This document shows, piece after piece, positions 51,261 to 60,542 of a stretch of 64,000 nucleotides of DNA. Origin of the DNA: Thermococcus sp. 21S9 (GTDB lineage: Archaea > Methanobacteriota_B > Thermococci > Thermococcales > Thermococcaceae); the NCBI RefSeq assembly GCF_012027635.1, contig NZ_SNUS01000001.1:1-64000 (forward strand). The letters are read 5' to 3'. Each line of letters begins with the position of its first letter. Positions within the stretch are counted from its first letter, which is position 1. The position numbers and the translations under genes were made by a program. The notes below the pieces were generated by a model, which had not been told where the DNA came from, made no database searches, and saw only the letters and a program-made list of their open reading frames with translations.

Positions 51261-51527
51261 TCAGTCTATATCGAACATTCCGGCGACTTCAGCGAAGACG
51301 TCGTCGAGGTTCACGGCGCGACTCTCCATAACGCGGATTTCCTTGACCATGTGGGGCATGAGCCTCATGACGAGCGTGGTTGGTGGACTTGGGATTCCCA
51401 CGAACGAACCCATCAGGATGAGCGCGAAGACGTTCTCGAGTTCCCTCAACTCGAACTCTATGTACTCCGTCGATTGATGCTTGAAGGCCTCGCCGAATCC
51501 CTTCAAGAAGTCACGAATCTTCTGCAA
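51261..51527 (-). CDS. 88-residue protein, first gene of the ArsA operon
   Basis: I do not recognise this family. It is helical, with a hydrophobic mid-portion (ELENVFALILMGSFVGIPSPP) that could lie on or in the membrane, and ends VFAEVAGMFDID. The start is TTG 51527, preceded by GGAGGTGAGAGC; the ArsA gene follows nine bases after its stop. The hydrophobic helix could be a binding site for, or a client of, the ArsA-like ATPase. Confidence 0.6.
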   Translation of the reverse strand: MQKIRDFLKGFGEAFKHQSTEYIEFELRELENVFALILMGSFVGIPSPPTTLVMRLMPHMVKEIRVMESRAVNLDDVFAEVAGMFDID

Positions 51528-51566
51528 GCTCTCACCTCCAGAAGGAAAAAGGAAAGAACGAAAGCC

Positions 51567-53381
51567 TCAGCTGGCCATCGCGGCGTACTCCTCGGCCGGC
51601 TTCTTCCATGCCACGTACCAGTCGATGACCAGCATCAGGTTCAGGAGCAGGCCCACGATGGTTATAATGCTGACCCAAGTCTGCCCCTTGGGTATCGAGA
51701 CGTAGACGAGGAACCATATCAGTGCCGCGGTCACTGTAATCCAAAGGAAGAGCGCTGGGATTATCACCGCCCACTTCCAGGTGCCCTTTGGATTCTGGAC
51801 CTTTGCAACCCAGAGAGATGCCGTCATGAGGGCAATGCTGGCGAGCATCTGGTTCATACCGCTGAAGGCCGGCCAGATGATGAGCCAGTTGCCTCCCCAG
51901 GCCATGTAGATTCCGAAGAACACGAGGATTAGTGACGCGACCCACTTGTTCTTGAGAGCCTCTAATATGTTGTTTAGGGTCTTCAGGATTCCTAGTAGTT
52001 TGGATTCTTTCTTCTCCTTTGACTCTCTTAACTTCTGTTCTTCCTCTTTTATCTTCGCCTGGATTCCACCAATGGCCATCTCCATGATTTCCTGCCAGGC
52101 AAAGCGACCGAGCCTCGTCGCAGTGTCGAGCGTGGTCAGGGCGAACGCCGCGACCCAGAGGCTCGCGAAGAGCGCCGCACCCTCCGCGGAGACTCCAAAG
52201 GCGTTGTGGACACCGAGGGCGTAGCTCTTGGCGAAGATTCCGACCTTGAGCTTGTGGGAGACGACCTGAATGGCGTACTGGCTTCCCCAGTTGTCGTAGG
52301 TAACCGGTATCTTGAGGGTCTGGAAGACCTGGAGTCCGTAGACGGCTATGGACGATATAACGAGCGTTGAGAGGAAGCCCTCGGTGAACATTCCACCGTA
52401 GCCGACCATGAGGCCGTGAAGCTCGTTGTCAAGCTGTTTGCTGGTTGTTCCCGAGCCGACGATGGAGTGGAATCCGCTCAGCGCTCCACAGGCGATGACC
52501 AGTGGAATCGTTGGCCAGAACGGTGAGGGCTTGCCACCGACGACGTTGGCGCTCCAGCTGGTGAAGGCCGGTGCCGTGAAGGTTCCGACACCCTTAATTC
52601 CGACGATTATGAAGGCAAGGCCACCGAGAATCAGTCCAAACCAGAGTATGTAGGCGTTGAGGTAGTCCCTGGGCTGGAGCAGAATCCAGACGGGCAGTGA
52701 GGAGGCTATGATGACGTACAGACCGAGGGCGATGAGCCAGGTGTGGGTGCTGGCGTGTATCGGGTACTTGAAGCCGACGTATATTGCACCGATGAGCATC
52801 AGGATTCCTATTACAGTACCAAGCTTGAAGTCAATCTGCCACTTGTAGAGGAGCAGGCCGAGGATTACCGCAACGAGCATGAAGAGCCATGAGGCCGTTG
52901 CCGCTCCAGGAGTGCTGTAGAAGATACCGCTGATGACCGCTCCGAAGGCCGCGACGACGAGCACGAGCGAGAACCAGACGTAGAGCTCGAAGGCCATGCT
53001 AGTCCTCTTGCTCATGAGCTTTCCTGCAATCCACTGGACAGACTTACCATCGTAGCGCACAGATGACATCAGTGCCAGATAGTCATGAACGGCACCGATG
53101 AAGACGTTTCCGAACCAGACCCACAGGAGTCCCGGAAGCCATCCCCAGGCCATTGCAACAGCAGGACCGACGATTGGTCCCGCTCCAGCGATACTGGCGA
53201 AGTGGTGGCCGTAAAGCACTACTGGGTTCGCTGGGACGTAGTCAACGCCATCGTAGAGCTTGTGGGCGGGTGTTGGCCTGTTGGGGTCTGCCCTGACAAC
53301 CTTATTCTGCAGGGCCTTACCGTAGCTAAAATACAAACCGACGTAAATGGCCGCCGCTATCAAGATTATTACAGCCGAGTT
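51567..53381 (-). CDS. cstA: Carbon starvation protein CstA-type peptide transporter
   Basis: 604 residues with about 15-16 membrane segments. FSYGKALQNKVV, HHFASIAGAGPIVGPAVAMAWGW and GVSAEGAALFASLW are CstA signatures. Family members import peptides or pyruvate. GGAGGTG precedes ATG 53381; the frame extends to 53423 but lacks a site there. A TATA box (CATTTAAGT on the minus strand, 53431-53439) has a dyad downstream and another upstream. The cytosolic loop near residue 450 is very rich in Glu and Lys. Confidence 0.93.
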   Translation of the reverse strand, partial: NSAVIILIAAAIYVGLYFSYGKALQNKVVRADPNRPTPAHKLYDGVDYVPANPVVLYGHHFASIAGAGPIVGPAVAMAWGWLPGLLWVWFGNVFIGAVHDYLALMSSVRYDGKSVQWIAGKLMSKRTSMAFELYVWFSLVLVVAAFGAVISGIFYSTPGAATASWLFMLVAVILGLLLYKWQIDFKLGTVIGILMLIGAIYVGFKYPIHASTHTWLIALGLYVIIASSLPVWILLQPRDYLNAYILWFGLILGGLAFIIVGIKGVGTFTAPAFTSWSANVVGGKPSPFWPTIPLVIACGALSGFHSIVGSGTTSKQLDNELHGLMVGYGGMFTEGFLSTLVISSIAVYGLQVFQTLKIPVTYDNWGSQYAIQVVSHKLKVGIFAKSYALGVHNAFGVSAEGAALFASLWVAAFALTTLDTATRLGRFAWQEIMEMAIGGIQAKIKEEEQKLRESKEKKESKLLGILKTLNNILEALKNKWVASLILVFFGIYMAWGGNWLIIWPAFSGMNQMLASIALMTASLWVAKVQNPKGTWKWAVIIPALFLWITVTAALIWFLVYVSIPKGQTWVSIITIVGLLLNLMLVIDWYVAWKKPAEEYAAMAS

Positions 53382-53417
53382 CATGGTTGCACCTCCACTG
53401 GGGTTTTGCACTACAAT

Positions 53418-53460
53418 GTACATATTGTGTACTTAAATGCCTTTCGGCAAAAAGCCGAAA
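53418..53460 (-). promoter_or_regulatory. cstA promoter flanked by two dyads
   Basis: GTACA-TATTG-TGTAC (53418-53432) abuts the TATA box (53431-53439, minus strand) on the downstream side, and TTTCGGC-AAAAA-GCCGAAA (53442-53460) lies immediately upstream of it. Both are perfect inverted repeats. The first is where a repressor would act; the second could be an activator site or the end of the preceding transcript. Confidence 0.5.
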
Positions 53461-53533
53461 ATATTTCGACTTTTCACGGAAAGGAGGAGGAAAAAAGAGA
53501 TTTTCAATGAAGCGGGCTTAACACGACTCCTCG

Positions 53534-55333
53534 TTACCCGAGTTCTACGAGCGGGTCGCCGGTGTTTACGGTGTCGCCTTCCTTCACGTAAAGCTTCTTC
53601 ACAACGCCGTCTTTCGGAGCGGGAATCTCGTTCTCCATCTTCATGGCCTCAAGCACAACCAACCCCTGGCCAGTCTTAACCTCCTGCCCCTCGCTCACGA
53701 GGACCCTGAGAATCTTACCCGGCATTGGAGCAGTAACAGTGTTGGGCGAAGCACCCGCGGGAACCGGCGAAGGAGCCGGAGCACTAACCGGAGCAGGAGC
53801 AGAAACTGATGCAGGGGCTGGAGCAGAACCCGCCGAGGGAGCGCTGACATGAGCCGGAACGGCTCCTCCAACCCCCGACAGGTATCCAAGCGCCTTCAAA
53901 TCAACACCCTCGATGCCGACCTCGAACTCGACGCCGTTGACGTATATCTTCACCTTCGAGGCCTTTTTGGGCGGTTCGACCTTCACCCGTCCCTCAGCCC
54001 TCGCCCTGAAGAACTCGAGGGCGACCTCGGGGAAGAGGCAGTAGGTTAGAACGTCCTCCTCCTTGTGGAGGTAGCCGAGCTCCTCAAGCTTCTTCCTGCA
54101 CTCCTCGAGTTGAGGCTTGAGCAGGCTTCCCGGCCTCTCGGTTATCGGCTCCTCGTCGCCGAGGACGAGCCTTTTGAGTTCCGGGTTTATCTCCGCCGGA
54201 GGCCTTCCGTAGAGGCCCCTAATGTAGTCCTTGACCTGCTGGGTTATCTGCTTGTAACGACCAAAGAGGACGTTGAGAACGGCCTGCGTTCCAACTATCT
54301 GGCTCGTCGGGGTAACCAAAGGAGGCCAGCCGAGGTCTTCTCTAACGCGCGGAATCTCCTCGAGAACCTCATCGAGCCTGTCGAGGGCGTTCATCTCCTT
54401 GAGCTGGGCGATGAGGTTGGAGAACATTCCGCCGGGAACCTGGTACTTGAGGACGTATGGGTTGACCATGAGCGTCTCCTTGTGAAGTAACCCCCAGTAC
54501 TTCTCCTCGAGGAGTTTCTTCAGGTATCGGGAAATCCTGTGGATTAGCTCCCTGTCGAGGTGAGAACCTACGGCCTCGGGAAGGGCGTGCCATATGGTCT
54601 GTATTCCCGGCTGGGCCGTTCCGAAGGCGAGCGGGCTTATGGCAGTGTCGATGTAATCTGCCCCTGCTTCCACCGCCTTCAGATAGGTCGCCACCGCCAT
54701 TCCCGTCGTCGAATGGGTGTGGACGTTAACGGGGACGCCATAGGTCTCCTTTATCTCACTGACCAGCTCGTAGGCCTTCCAGGGGGTAAGCAGGCCGGCC
54801 ATGTCCTTAATCGTTATGACGTCAACGTCGAGCCTTAAGAGCTCCTCGACCTTCTTCATGTAGTACTCCAGCGTGAAGATTTTGCCTGTGGTGTAAGCTA
54901 TCGCCCCCTGAACCTCCGCTCCGACTTCCTTGGCCTTTTTTATGGCCACTTCCATGTTCCTGACGTCGTTGAGGGCGTCGAAGACGCGGAAGATGTCTAT
55001 TCCGTTCTTATGGGCAAGCTCCACGAACTTCTCAACGACATCATCGGGATAATGCCTGTAGCCGACGACGTTCTGACCGCGAAGGAGCATCTGGAGCTTC
55101 GTCTTCCTTATGTGCTCCCTAAGGAGGTGGAGCCTCTCCCAGGGGTCCTCCTTAAGATAGCGTATGCAGACGTCGAAGGTCGCCCCACCCCAGACTTCCA
55201 TCGAGTAGAAGCCTATTTTGTCCATCGTTTCGGCGATTTTCAGCATGTCCTCAGTCGTCATTCTCGTCGCTATCAGCGACTGGTGAGCGTCACGGAAAGT
55301 CGTGTCTATAATCTCGACCCTCGCCAATTCCAT
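53534..55333 (-). CDS. Biotin-dependent carboxyltransferase (oxaloacetate decarboxylase alpha / pyruvate carboxylase B type)
   Basis: 599 residues. Carboxyltransferase domain: IIDTTFRDAHQS near residue 8, metal ligand region VNVHTHSTTGMAV. The conserved Lys of the PYC_OADA part is near ITIKDMAGLL. An Ala/Pro-rich hinge is followed by a biotinyl domain with EAMKMENEI, where Lys is biotinylated. It decarboxylates oxaloacetate with a sodium pump or works as subunit B of pyruvate carboxylase; no membrane partner is in the window. Biotin ligase lies about 1 kb away. The start may be ATG 55333 or TTG 55327, since GGAGGTG directly precedes the former. Confidence 0.9.
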   Translation of the reverse strand: MELARVEIIDTTFRDAHQSLIATRMTTEDMLKIAETMDKIGFYSMEVWGGATFDVCIRYLKEDPWERLHLLREHIRKTKLQMLLRGQNVVGYRHYPDDVVEKFVELAHKNGIDIFRVFDALNDVRNMEVAIKKAKEVGAEVQGAIAYTTGKIFTLEYYMKKVEELLRLDVDVITIKDMAGLLTPWKAYELVSEIKETYGVPVNVHTHSTTGMAVATYLKAVEAGADYIDTAISPLAFGTAQPGIQTIWHALPEAVGSHLDRELIHRISRYLKKLLEEKYWGLLHKETLMVNPYVLKYQVPGGMFSNLIAQLKEMNALDRLDEVLEEIPRVREDLGWPPLVTPTSQIVGTQAVLNVLFGRYKQITQQVKDYIRGLYGRPPAEINPELKRLVLGDEEPITERPGSLLKPQLEECRKKLEELGYLHKEEDVLTYCLFPEVALEFFRARAEGRVKVEPPKKASKVKIYVNGVEFEVGIEGVDLKALGYLSGVGGAVPAHVSAPSAGSAPAPASVSAPAPVSAPAPSPVPAGASPNTVTAPMPGKILRVLVSEGQEVKTGQGLVVLEAMKMENEIPAPKDGVVKKLYVKEGDTVNTGDPLVELG

Positions 55334-55412
55334 CACCTCCGGTGCGCAGAAGAGTACGTAGCTTTAAAAGTCTTACGACGGGAAAAGAAGAAGAATTAGA
55401 CAGCTGTCGAAA

Positions 55413-56258
55413 TCAGAGCAATCCCTCGGCCTTAGCTGCTTCCTCAGGGTCCTCGTTCCTGTGGATTACCCTGAGAAGGGCCTTTATGAAGGGCTCCGGG
55501 TTCTCGCGCTGGAAGATGTTCCTCCCGACGACAGCTCCAGAACCACCGGCCTCTATGACCTCCCATACGAGCTTGAGGAAATCAACTGGGTTTTCCGTCT
55601 TTGCCCCTCCGCTGAGGAGAACGGGAACACCGGCTGCTGCATCGACGACCTTGGCGAAAGTCTCCTTTGAGCCGGTCCAGTAGGTCTTTATCATGTCCGC
55701 GCCACTCTCTGCCGCAGCCCTCGCCCCGTACATGACGACGCGGTAGTCCTCTTTCCGGCCATACTTTTCGTTTATGTATGGTCCGCGTGGATAGGCGAAC
55801 TGCACGACCGGGAAGCCGAGGTCGTGGGCGTAGCTCGCTATCTCCGCGAACTGACGCATCATAACGTCCTCCTGAGGTGAGCCCCAGTAGACGGTCGCCG
55901 CTATCGCGTCGGCGCCGAGCTTGACGGCATCCTCAACGAAGCCGAGCTGGCTCTGGAGGAGCTGTTCCTCCTTGGGGCGGAGGGTGGTCTTGCTGGTGAG
56001 CTTTATCATCAAACCGACGTTGGGCTTGACCTCGTCGCCGGCAATCCTCGCGATTCCGGGGAGCATCATCACGCCGTCTATTCCCGCCCTGACGACCTTG
56101 CGGAGGATTATCCTCGGGTTAACGTGCTCCCAGTGCTCCTCAAAATCGGTCGGCCCGTGCTCGAAGCCGTGGTCCATCGCGAAGATTAACGCCCTTCCGT
56201 CCCTTCTAAAAAACCGCCGGAGTCTCCTCCGGATACCAACGCTCTGGTATGCGTCCAT
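55413..56258 (-). CDS. fba: Class I fructose-bisphosphate aldolase, archaeal type
   Basis: 281 residues of the DhnA family. [11 protein letters not shown] near residue 27 binds phosphate and substrate; DMIKTYWTG near residue 180 carries the Schiff-base Lys; SGGAKTENP and [12 protein letters not shown] close the phosphate site. Cytosolic, cleaves or makes fructose 1,6-bisphosphate in glycolysis and gluconeogenesis. The glycolytic-motif palindrome lies just before the ATG. No ribosome site is obvious, which fits a very short leader. Confidence 0.96.
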   Translation of the reverse strand: MDAYQSVGIRRRLRRFFRRDGRALIFAMDHGFEHGPTDFEEHWEHVNPRIILRKVVRAGIDGVMMLPGIARIAGDEVKPNVGLMIKLTSKTTLRPKEEQLLQSQLGFVEDAVKLGADAIAATVYWGSPQEDVMMRQFAEIASYAHDLGFPVVQFAYPRGPYINEKYGRKEDYRVVMYGARAAAESGADMIKTYWTGSKETFAKVVDAAAGVPVLLSGGAKTENPVDFLKLVWEVIEAGGSGAVVGRNIFQRENPEPFIKALLRVIHRNEDPEEAAKAEGLL

Positions 56259-56261
56259 TTA

Positions 56262-56298
56262 CATCACCGTGAGTGATATATTCAAGGGGGATTTAAGG
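56262..56298 (-). promoter_or_regulatory. TGM operator and TATA box of the aldolase gene
   Basis: The minus strand reads TATCAC-TCACG-GTGATG (56262-56278), one mismatch from the Thermococcales glycolytic motif TATCAC-N5-GTGATA bound by Tgr. It lies just downstream of a TATA-like CTTAAATC (56291-56298), so the regulator would cover the transcription start. In T. kodakarensis, TGM downstream of TATA goes with repression of glycolytic genes in the absence of sugar. Confidence 0.75.
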
Positions 56299-56382
56299 TT
56301 TTCCCTGTGATTATTACCACCCCCAATGGTTTTCCGCAATCGTTTAAATCCCTTTCGACGAACGATGAAGTGGTGTTCAATT

Positions 56383-57096
56383 ATGGAGTGGCGGATAATC
56401 AGGCTCACAGAGGTAAGCTCAACCAATGATTACGCGAGAGAGATAGCGGAGGACGTTCCCGAGGGGACCGTTGTGGTTGCCAAAAGACAGACCTCGGGAC
56501 GGGGCCGAAAGGGCCGGAACTGGGCCTCCCCAGAAGGGGGCCTCTGGATGACGGCCATTCTAAAGCCAAGGTCGAGCCCGGAACACGTCCCGAAGCTGGT
56601 CTTCATCGGGGCTCTTGCTGTCGTTGACACACTCGCAAGGTACGGCATTCCGGCCGAGATAAAGTGGCCAAACGACGTCCTCGTTGATGGAAGGAAGATA
56701 GCCGGAATCCTGAGTGAGTGCAAGCTCAACTCCTTCGCCCTTCTCGGCATAGGCCTAAACGTCAACAACAGGGTTCCAGAAGAGCTAAGGGACAGTGCCG
56801 TTTCAATGGCGGAGTTGCTCGGGGGAGAACCGGAAGTGGAGAGAGTTCTCGACGCACTGCTCAGGTCGCTTTCCTACTGGTACAGTCTCTTCAAGAGCGG
56901 TCGCCACGGGGAGATATTGCGGTCGGTGCGAACCCGGAGCGCGGTTATAGGAAAGGACGTTGTGATACTCGAAGACGGGGAAATTGTGATTAGAGGGCGC
57001 GCCGTTGGGATAGACGATTCCGGGGCCCTCCTGGTGGATACCGGCGAATCCGTGGAGAGGGTACTATACGGCGACGTTTCTCTGCGCTTCCCGTGA
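56383..57096 (+). CDS. birA: Biotin-protein ligase
   Basis: 237 residues. STNDYAREIAED, the ATP/biotin loop GRGRKGRNWASPEGGL and KWPNDVLVDGRKIAGIL mark the catalytic domain, and a small C-terminal beta domain follows. There is no DNA-binding N-terminus, so it is not a repressor. Joins biotin to the AMKM Lys of the carboxyltransferase encoded at 53534. TATA at 56342-56350 gives a leader of about 12 bases. ATG 56383 is chosen over the longer frame for this reason. Confidence 0.93.
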   Translation: MEWRIIRLTEVSSTNDYAREIAEDVPEGTVVVAKRQTSGRGRKGRNWASPEGGLWMTAILKPRSSPEHVPKLVFIGALAVVDTLARYGIPAEIKWPNDVLVDGRKIAGILSECKLNSFALLGIGLNVNNRVPEELRDSAVSMAELLGGEPEVERVLDALLRSLSYWYSLFKSGRHGEILRSVRTRSAVIGKDVVILEDGEIVIRGRAVGIDDSGALLVDTGESVERVLYGDVSLRFP

Positions 57097-57136
57097 ACCT
57101 ATGCTCATATTTTGTCATTTTATCAAAAATTCTGCG

Positions 57137-57188
57137 AAAAAGTTAAAATCATGGTGTCATAAATATTAACCCCGCCGGTTAACTTTTT
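57137..57188 (+). promoter_or_regulatory. Promoter of the aspartate transporter with flanking 10-base inverted arms
   Basis: AAAAAGTTAA (57137-57146) and TTAACTTTTT (57179-57188) are perfect inverted copies 32 bases apart. They flank a TATA-like CATAAATATT (57158-57167), which predicts a start near 57190. Two bound regulators, or one dimer, could straddle the promoter. Confidence 0.5.
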
Positions 57189-57219
57189 GTATATTGCTTG
57201 AATAGCAGGGGGTGAAAAG

Positions 57220-58506
57220 ATGGGCCTACTGAGAAAGTACCTCGACTACCCGGTTCTATGGAAGATACTCTACGGTTTAATTTTGGGTGCGATTTTCGGA
57301 CTCGTGGCGGGTCATTTTGGCTGGACTGACTTCGTGGCGACGTACATTAAACCCTTCGGTGACCTGTTCGTCAGACTGCTGAAGATGCTCGTGATGCCGA
57401 TTATCCTCGCGTCGCTGGTCGTCGGTGCGGCGAGCATAAGCCCCGCTCGCCTCAGTCGCGTCGGTGTCAAGATAATACTCTATTACCTTGCTACGTCCGC
57501 TATGGCGGTGTTCTTTGGCCTCATCGTCGGCAGGCTCTTCAACGTCGGGGCGAACGTCCACCTTGGTTCGGGAACCGGTAAGGCCATCGAGGCCAAAAGC
57601 CCCTCCCTCGTCCAGACCCTCCTCAACATAGTGCCGACCAACCCCTTCGCCTCGCTTTCAAACGGCGCCGTTCTCCAGACGATATTCTTCGCCATAATTC
57701 TGGGAATAGCGATAACCTACCTTATGAACAGGCAGGAGGAGCGCGTTAGAAAGTCCGCAGAAACCCTGCTGAGGGTCTTTGACGGCCTGGCCGAGGCGAT
57801 GTACCTCATCGTCGGTGGTGTCATGCAGTACGCGCCGATAGGTGTCTTTGCCCTTATCGCCTACGTCATGGCCAAGGAAGGATTGAAGGTCGTCGGGCCC
57901 CTCACCAAGGTCGTCGTCGCCGTTTACCTCGGTCTCTTCCTCCAGATTGTCGTGACGTACTTTGCCCTCCTCAAGCTCTTCGGCATCGACCCGATAAAGT
58001 TCATTAAGAAGGCGAAGGACGCGATGCTCACCGCTTTCGTCACGAGGAGCTCAAGTGGAACCCTGCCAGTGACCATGCGCGTCGCGGAGGAGGAGATGGG
58101 CGTTGACAGGGGAATCTACTCCTTCACGCTTCCACTCGGCGCCACGATAAACATGGACGGAACCGCGCTCTACCAGGGTGTCACGGTGCTCTTCGTTGCC
58201 AACGCCATCGGCCACCCGCTCACGCTGAGCCAGCAGTTGATAGTAGTCCTCACGGCCGTTCTTGCCTCGATAGGAACAGCGGGCGTTCCCGGTGCCGGAG
58301 CGATAATGCTCGCGATGGTCCTCCAGAGCGTCGGCCTCGACCTCAGCCCCGGAAGCCCCGTTGCACTCGCCTACGCAATGATTCTTGGCATTGACGCGAT
58401 ACTCGACATGGGCAGAACGATGGTCAACGTTACCGGAGACCTGACTGGAACGACGATAGTTGCCAAGACTGAGGGAGAGCTCGACGAGAGCAAGTGGCGC
58501 GACTGA
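57220..58506 (+). CDS. gltP: Sodium:aspartate/glutamate symporter (DAACS family)
   Basis: 428 residues, about eight membrane spans and two re-entrant hairpins, a trimeric elevator transporter like GltPh and GltTk. [10 protein letters not shown] (HP1), [10 protein letters not shown] (TM7), GVPGAG (HP2) and [12 protein letters not shown] (TM8) carry the sodium and aspartate ligands. The Arg in TM8 (GRTMVN) that binds the side-chain carboxylate is present. It is monocistronic. AGGGGGTG precedes the ATG. Confidence 0.96.
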   Translation: MGLLRKYLDYPVLWKILYGLILGAIFGLVAGHFGWTDFVATYIKPFGDLFVRLLKMLVMPIILASLVVGAASISPARLSRVGVKIILYYLATSAMAVFFGLIVGRLFNVGANVHLGSGTGKAIEAKSPSLVQTLLNIVPTNPFASLSNGAVLQTIFFAIILGIAITYLMNRQEERVRKSAETLLRVFDGLAEAMYLIVGGVMQYAPIGVFALIAYVMAKEGLKVVGPLTKVVVAVYLGLFLQIVVTYFALLKLFGIDPIKFIKKAKDAMLTAFVTRSSSGTLPVTMRVAEEEMGVDRGIYSFTLPLGATINMDGTALYQGVTVLFVANAIGHPLTLSQQLIVVLTAVLASIGTAGVPGAGAIMLAMVLQSVGLDLSPGSPVALAYAMILGIDAILDMGRTMVNVTGDLTGTTIVAKTEGELDESKWRD

Positions 58507-58592
58507 CCCTTTCCTTTAATTTTGGGCAATTTGGGCAAACTTAATATACCCTCTCCCGTTTTTAAGGCCAGGACAACTGGAGGTAAAGTTAC

Positions 58593-59996
58593 ATGAGGAA
58601 GCTTGGATTTTTGGTAGTCGCTCTTCTGCTCGTCGGAATTATCGCGGGAGGAGTTTCAGCATCGAGCGACTACAAAGAGGTTCAGAAGAACGAGTACTGG
58701 GTTTCATGGGACGGAAGCGCCAACGTATCCCTAAAGACAATATTTTACAGTCCTGAGGACATGGTCAACAAGACGAAGCAGAGCATACTTCAGATGGGAC
58801 TCAAAAACGCGACGCAGTTGTTCATAAGCCAGGAACAGCAGGTTCTTTCACAGCTCGGTCTCAGCCTGGAGAACGCAACAGCCCAAATCCTCGGCTACAA
58901 CACAACGGGACCCCTCGTGACCGTAATAAACGGCACCATTCCCAACTTCGCGCGCTACTACTCCTACGATAACGCCTGGGAGATTTCACTTGACGCCCTA
59001 CGCATAGTTGACCTCTCAAGGATTGACCCGACGGCAGTTAACGGCTCGATGTACCTTGAAAACTACTTCACCGTGCACCTTCCACCCGGGGCCAAGATTG
59101 AGAACGTCACCAAGGGCTTCAAAGTTGAGTCCAACGGCAGTTACATCCAGCTGGACGTCAACGTGACCGGGGACACCGTTAGGGCTCACTCGATTATCTA
59201 CCTCAAGAAGGGTATTACAAAGGACGACCTGAAGGTTCTGTACGCCAAGCTTGAGCCCGTGATGATTAAGTACACGGGAAAAGCCGGCGTGGAGAACTAC
59301 ACCACCTGGGAGATGAGAATTTACAACAACATAACCGTCGAAGGCGACAAAACAATCCTCGACACCGTTGAGGAGTACGTTAAGCCGGAGGCATACATTA
59401 ATTACATAAAAGTCCAGTTCGCATACCAGGGACTCCAGCAGGCCGAGCAGAGCATTTACCAGAAGTACGCCCAGATGTTCCAGAGCAAGGGCATAAAGGT
59501 CATCTCCGGCAACGTCTCGATACTCAACGTCAACTCAACTGGGCCGTTGGTGGTGAAATACCACTGGGTTCTCCAGGGATTCGTGAGCAAGGTCAACAAC
59601 ACGTACATCTACGACTACGACCCGAAGCTTGAACTCGGAAACATGAGCTTTCCCTACAGGCTCAACGCTGCCATCAACGAGACGAAAGTTACCAGGATTA
59701 AGCTTCCGGAAGGCTACGAGTTCGTTTCACTCCCACAGAGCATAGACGTCAAAACAAAGGCAGGTAGCGTTGTGATGAAGGTAACCAAGCTCAACGACAG
59801 AGAAGTCCTCATAGAGAGCAACGTGTACATCCGCTACGGCGTCCCAGCCGATGCTTACAAGGCTCTTATGGCGCAGGTCCCAGACAACGTCGAGTTCAAA
59901 TACGTTGTCAAAGCCGAAGAAGGAAACGGCATCTGCGGACCGGCCCTTATAGTTGGCCTCGCCGTTCTGCCACTCCTCCTCAGGAGGAGGCGCTGA
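58593..59996 (+). CDS. CGP-CTERM surface protein
   Basis: 467 residues. Signal peptide 1-23, then a mixed alpha/beta ectodomain with more than fifteen N-x-S/T sequons, and a C-terminal NGICGPALIVGLAVLPLLLRRRR: Cys-Gly-Pro, hydrophobic stretch and Arg tail. This is the CGP-CTERM sorting signal described for Thermococcales, so the protein is probably processed and lipid-anchored at the Cys. The ectodomain is not recognised. It has a weak ribosome site (GGAGG, 58579-58583). Monocistronic. Confidence 0.85.
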   Translation: MRKLGFLVVALLLVGIIAGGVSASSDYKEVQKNEYWVSWDGSANVSLKTIFYSPEDMVNKTKQSILQMGLKNATQLFISQEQQVLSQLGLSLENATAQILGYNTTGPLVTVINGTIPNFARYYSYDNAWEISLDALRIVDLSRIDPTAVNGSMYLENYFTVHLPPGAKIENVTKGFKVESNGSYIQLDVNVTGDTVRAHSIIYLKKGITKDDLKVLYAKLEPVMIKYTGKAGVENYTTWEMRIYNNITVEGDKTILDTVEEYVKPEAYINYIKVQFAYQGLQQAEQSIYQKYAQMFQSKGIKVISGNVSILNVNSTGPLVVKYHWVLQGFVSKVNNTYIYDYDPKLELGNMSFPYRLNAAINETKVTRIKLPEGYEFVSLPQSIDVKTKAGSVVMKVTKLNDREVLIESNVYIRYGVPADAYKALMAQVPDNVEFKYVVKAEEGNGICGPALIVGLAVLPLLLRRRR

Positions 59997-60076
59997 CCCT
60001 CTTTTCTTTCCCCCACGAAAAAGCTTAAAAACGCATTCCCAAAGCATCAACAGGCATTGTGAGGGGAGGTGTGACC

Positions 60077-60232
60077 ATGTCAAGGTACAAGCCACTCGCC
60101 AAGAAGCTCAGGCTCGCGAAGGCTAACAAGCAGAACAGGCGCGTTCCCGTCTGGGTTATCGTTAAGACGAACAGAAAGGTTCTCACCCACCCGAAGAGGA
60201 GGCACTGGAGGAGAACCAAGCTCAAGGAGTGA
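60077..60232 (+). CDS. rpl39e: Ribosomal protein L39e
   Basis: 51 residues, [20 protein letters not shown], rich in Arg/Lys, ending RRTKLKE. It lines the polypeptide exit tunnel of the large subunit. GGGGAGGTG precedes ATG 60077. Too short for the usual gene-length filter. First of the L39e-L31e-aIF6-L18Ae unit. Confidence 0.96.
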   Translation: MSRYKPLAKKLRLAKANKQNRRVPVWVIVKTNRKVLTHPKRRHWRRTKLKE

Positions 60233-60242
60233 GGTGATGTAG

Positions 60243-60515
60243 ATGCCGATTAAGCCCGGTCAGGAAGTCATATTCGTCGTTCCCATCAGGAAGATAAAGA
60301 AGCGCGTTCCGCGCTGGAAGAGGGCCCCGAGAGCGGCTCGCTTCGTCCGCGAGTGGATAGCGAGGCACGCCAAGGCCGAGGAGGTCAAGCTCGACCCGGC
60401 CGTCAACGAGAAGCTCTGGGAGCGCGGAGCGGAGAAGCCACCCAACAAGCTCCGCGTTAAGGTCGTCGTCGAGGAAGTTGACGGCAAGAGGGTTGCGAAG
60501 GTCTCCCTGGCCTGA
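60243..60515 (+). CDS. rpl31e: Ribosomal protein L31e
   Basis: 90 residues, large-subunit protein near the tunnel exit. [20 protein letters not shown] and [17 protein letters not shown] are family segments; the C-terminal strands [13 protein letters not shown] complete the fold. Ten bases after L39e, with GAGTGAGGTG as ribosome site. Confidence 0.96.
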   Translation: MPIKPGQEVIFVVPIRKIKKRVPRWKRAPRAARFVREWIARHAKAEEVKLDPAVNEKLWERGAEKPPNKLRVKVVVEEVDGKRVAKVSLA

Positions 60516-60542
60516 TTTTAACCACTTTTTAGAGGTGAAGAG

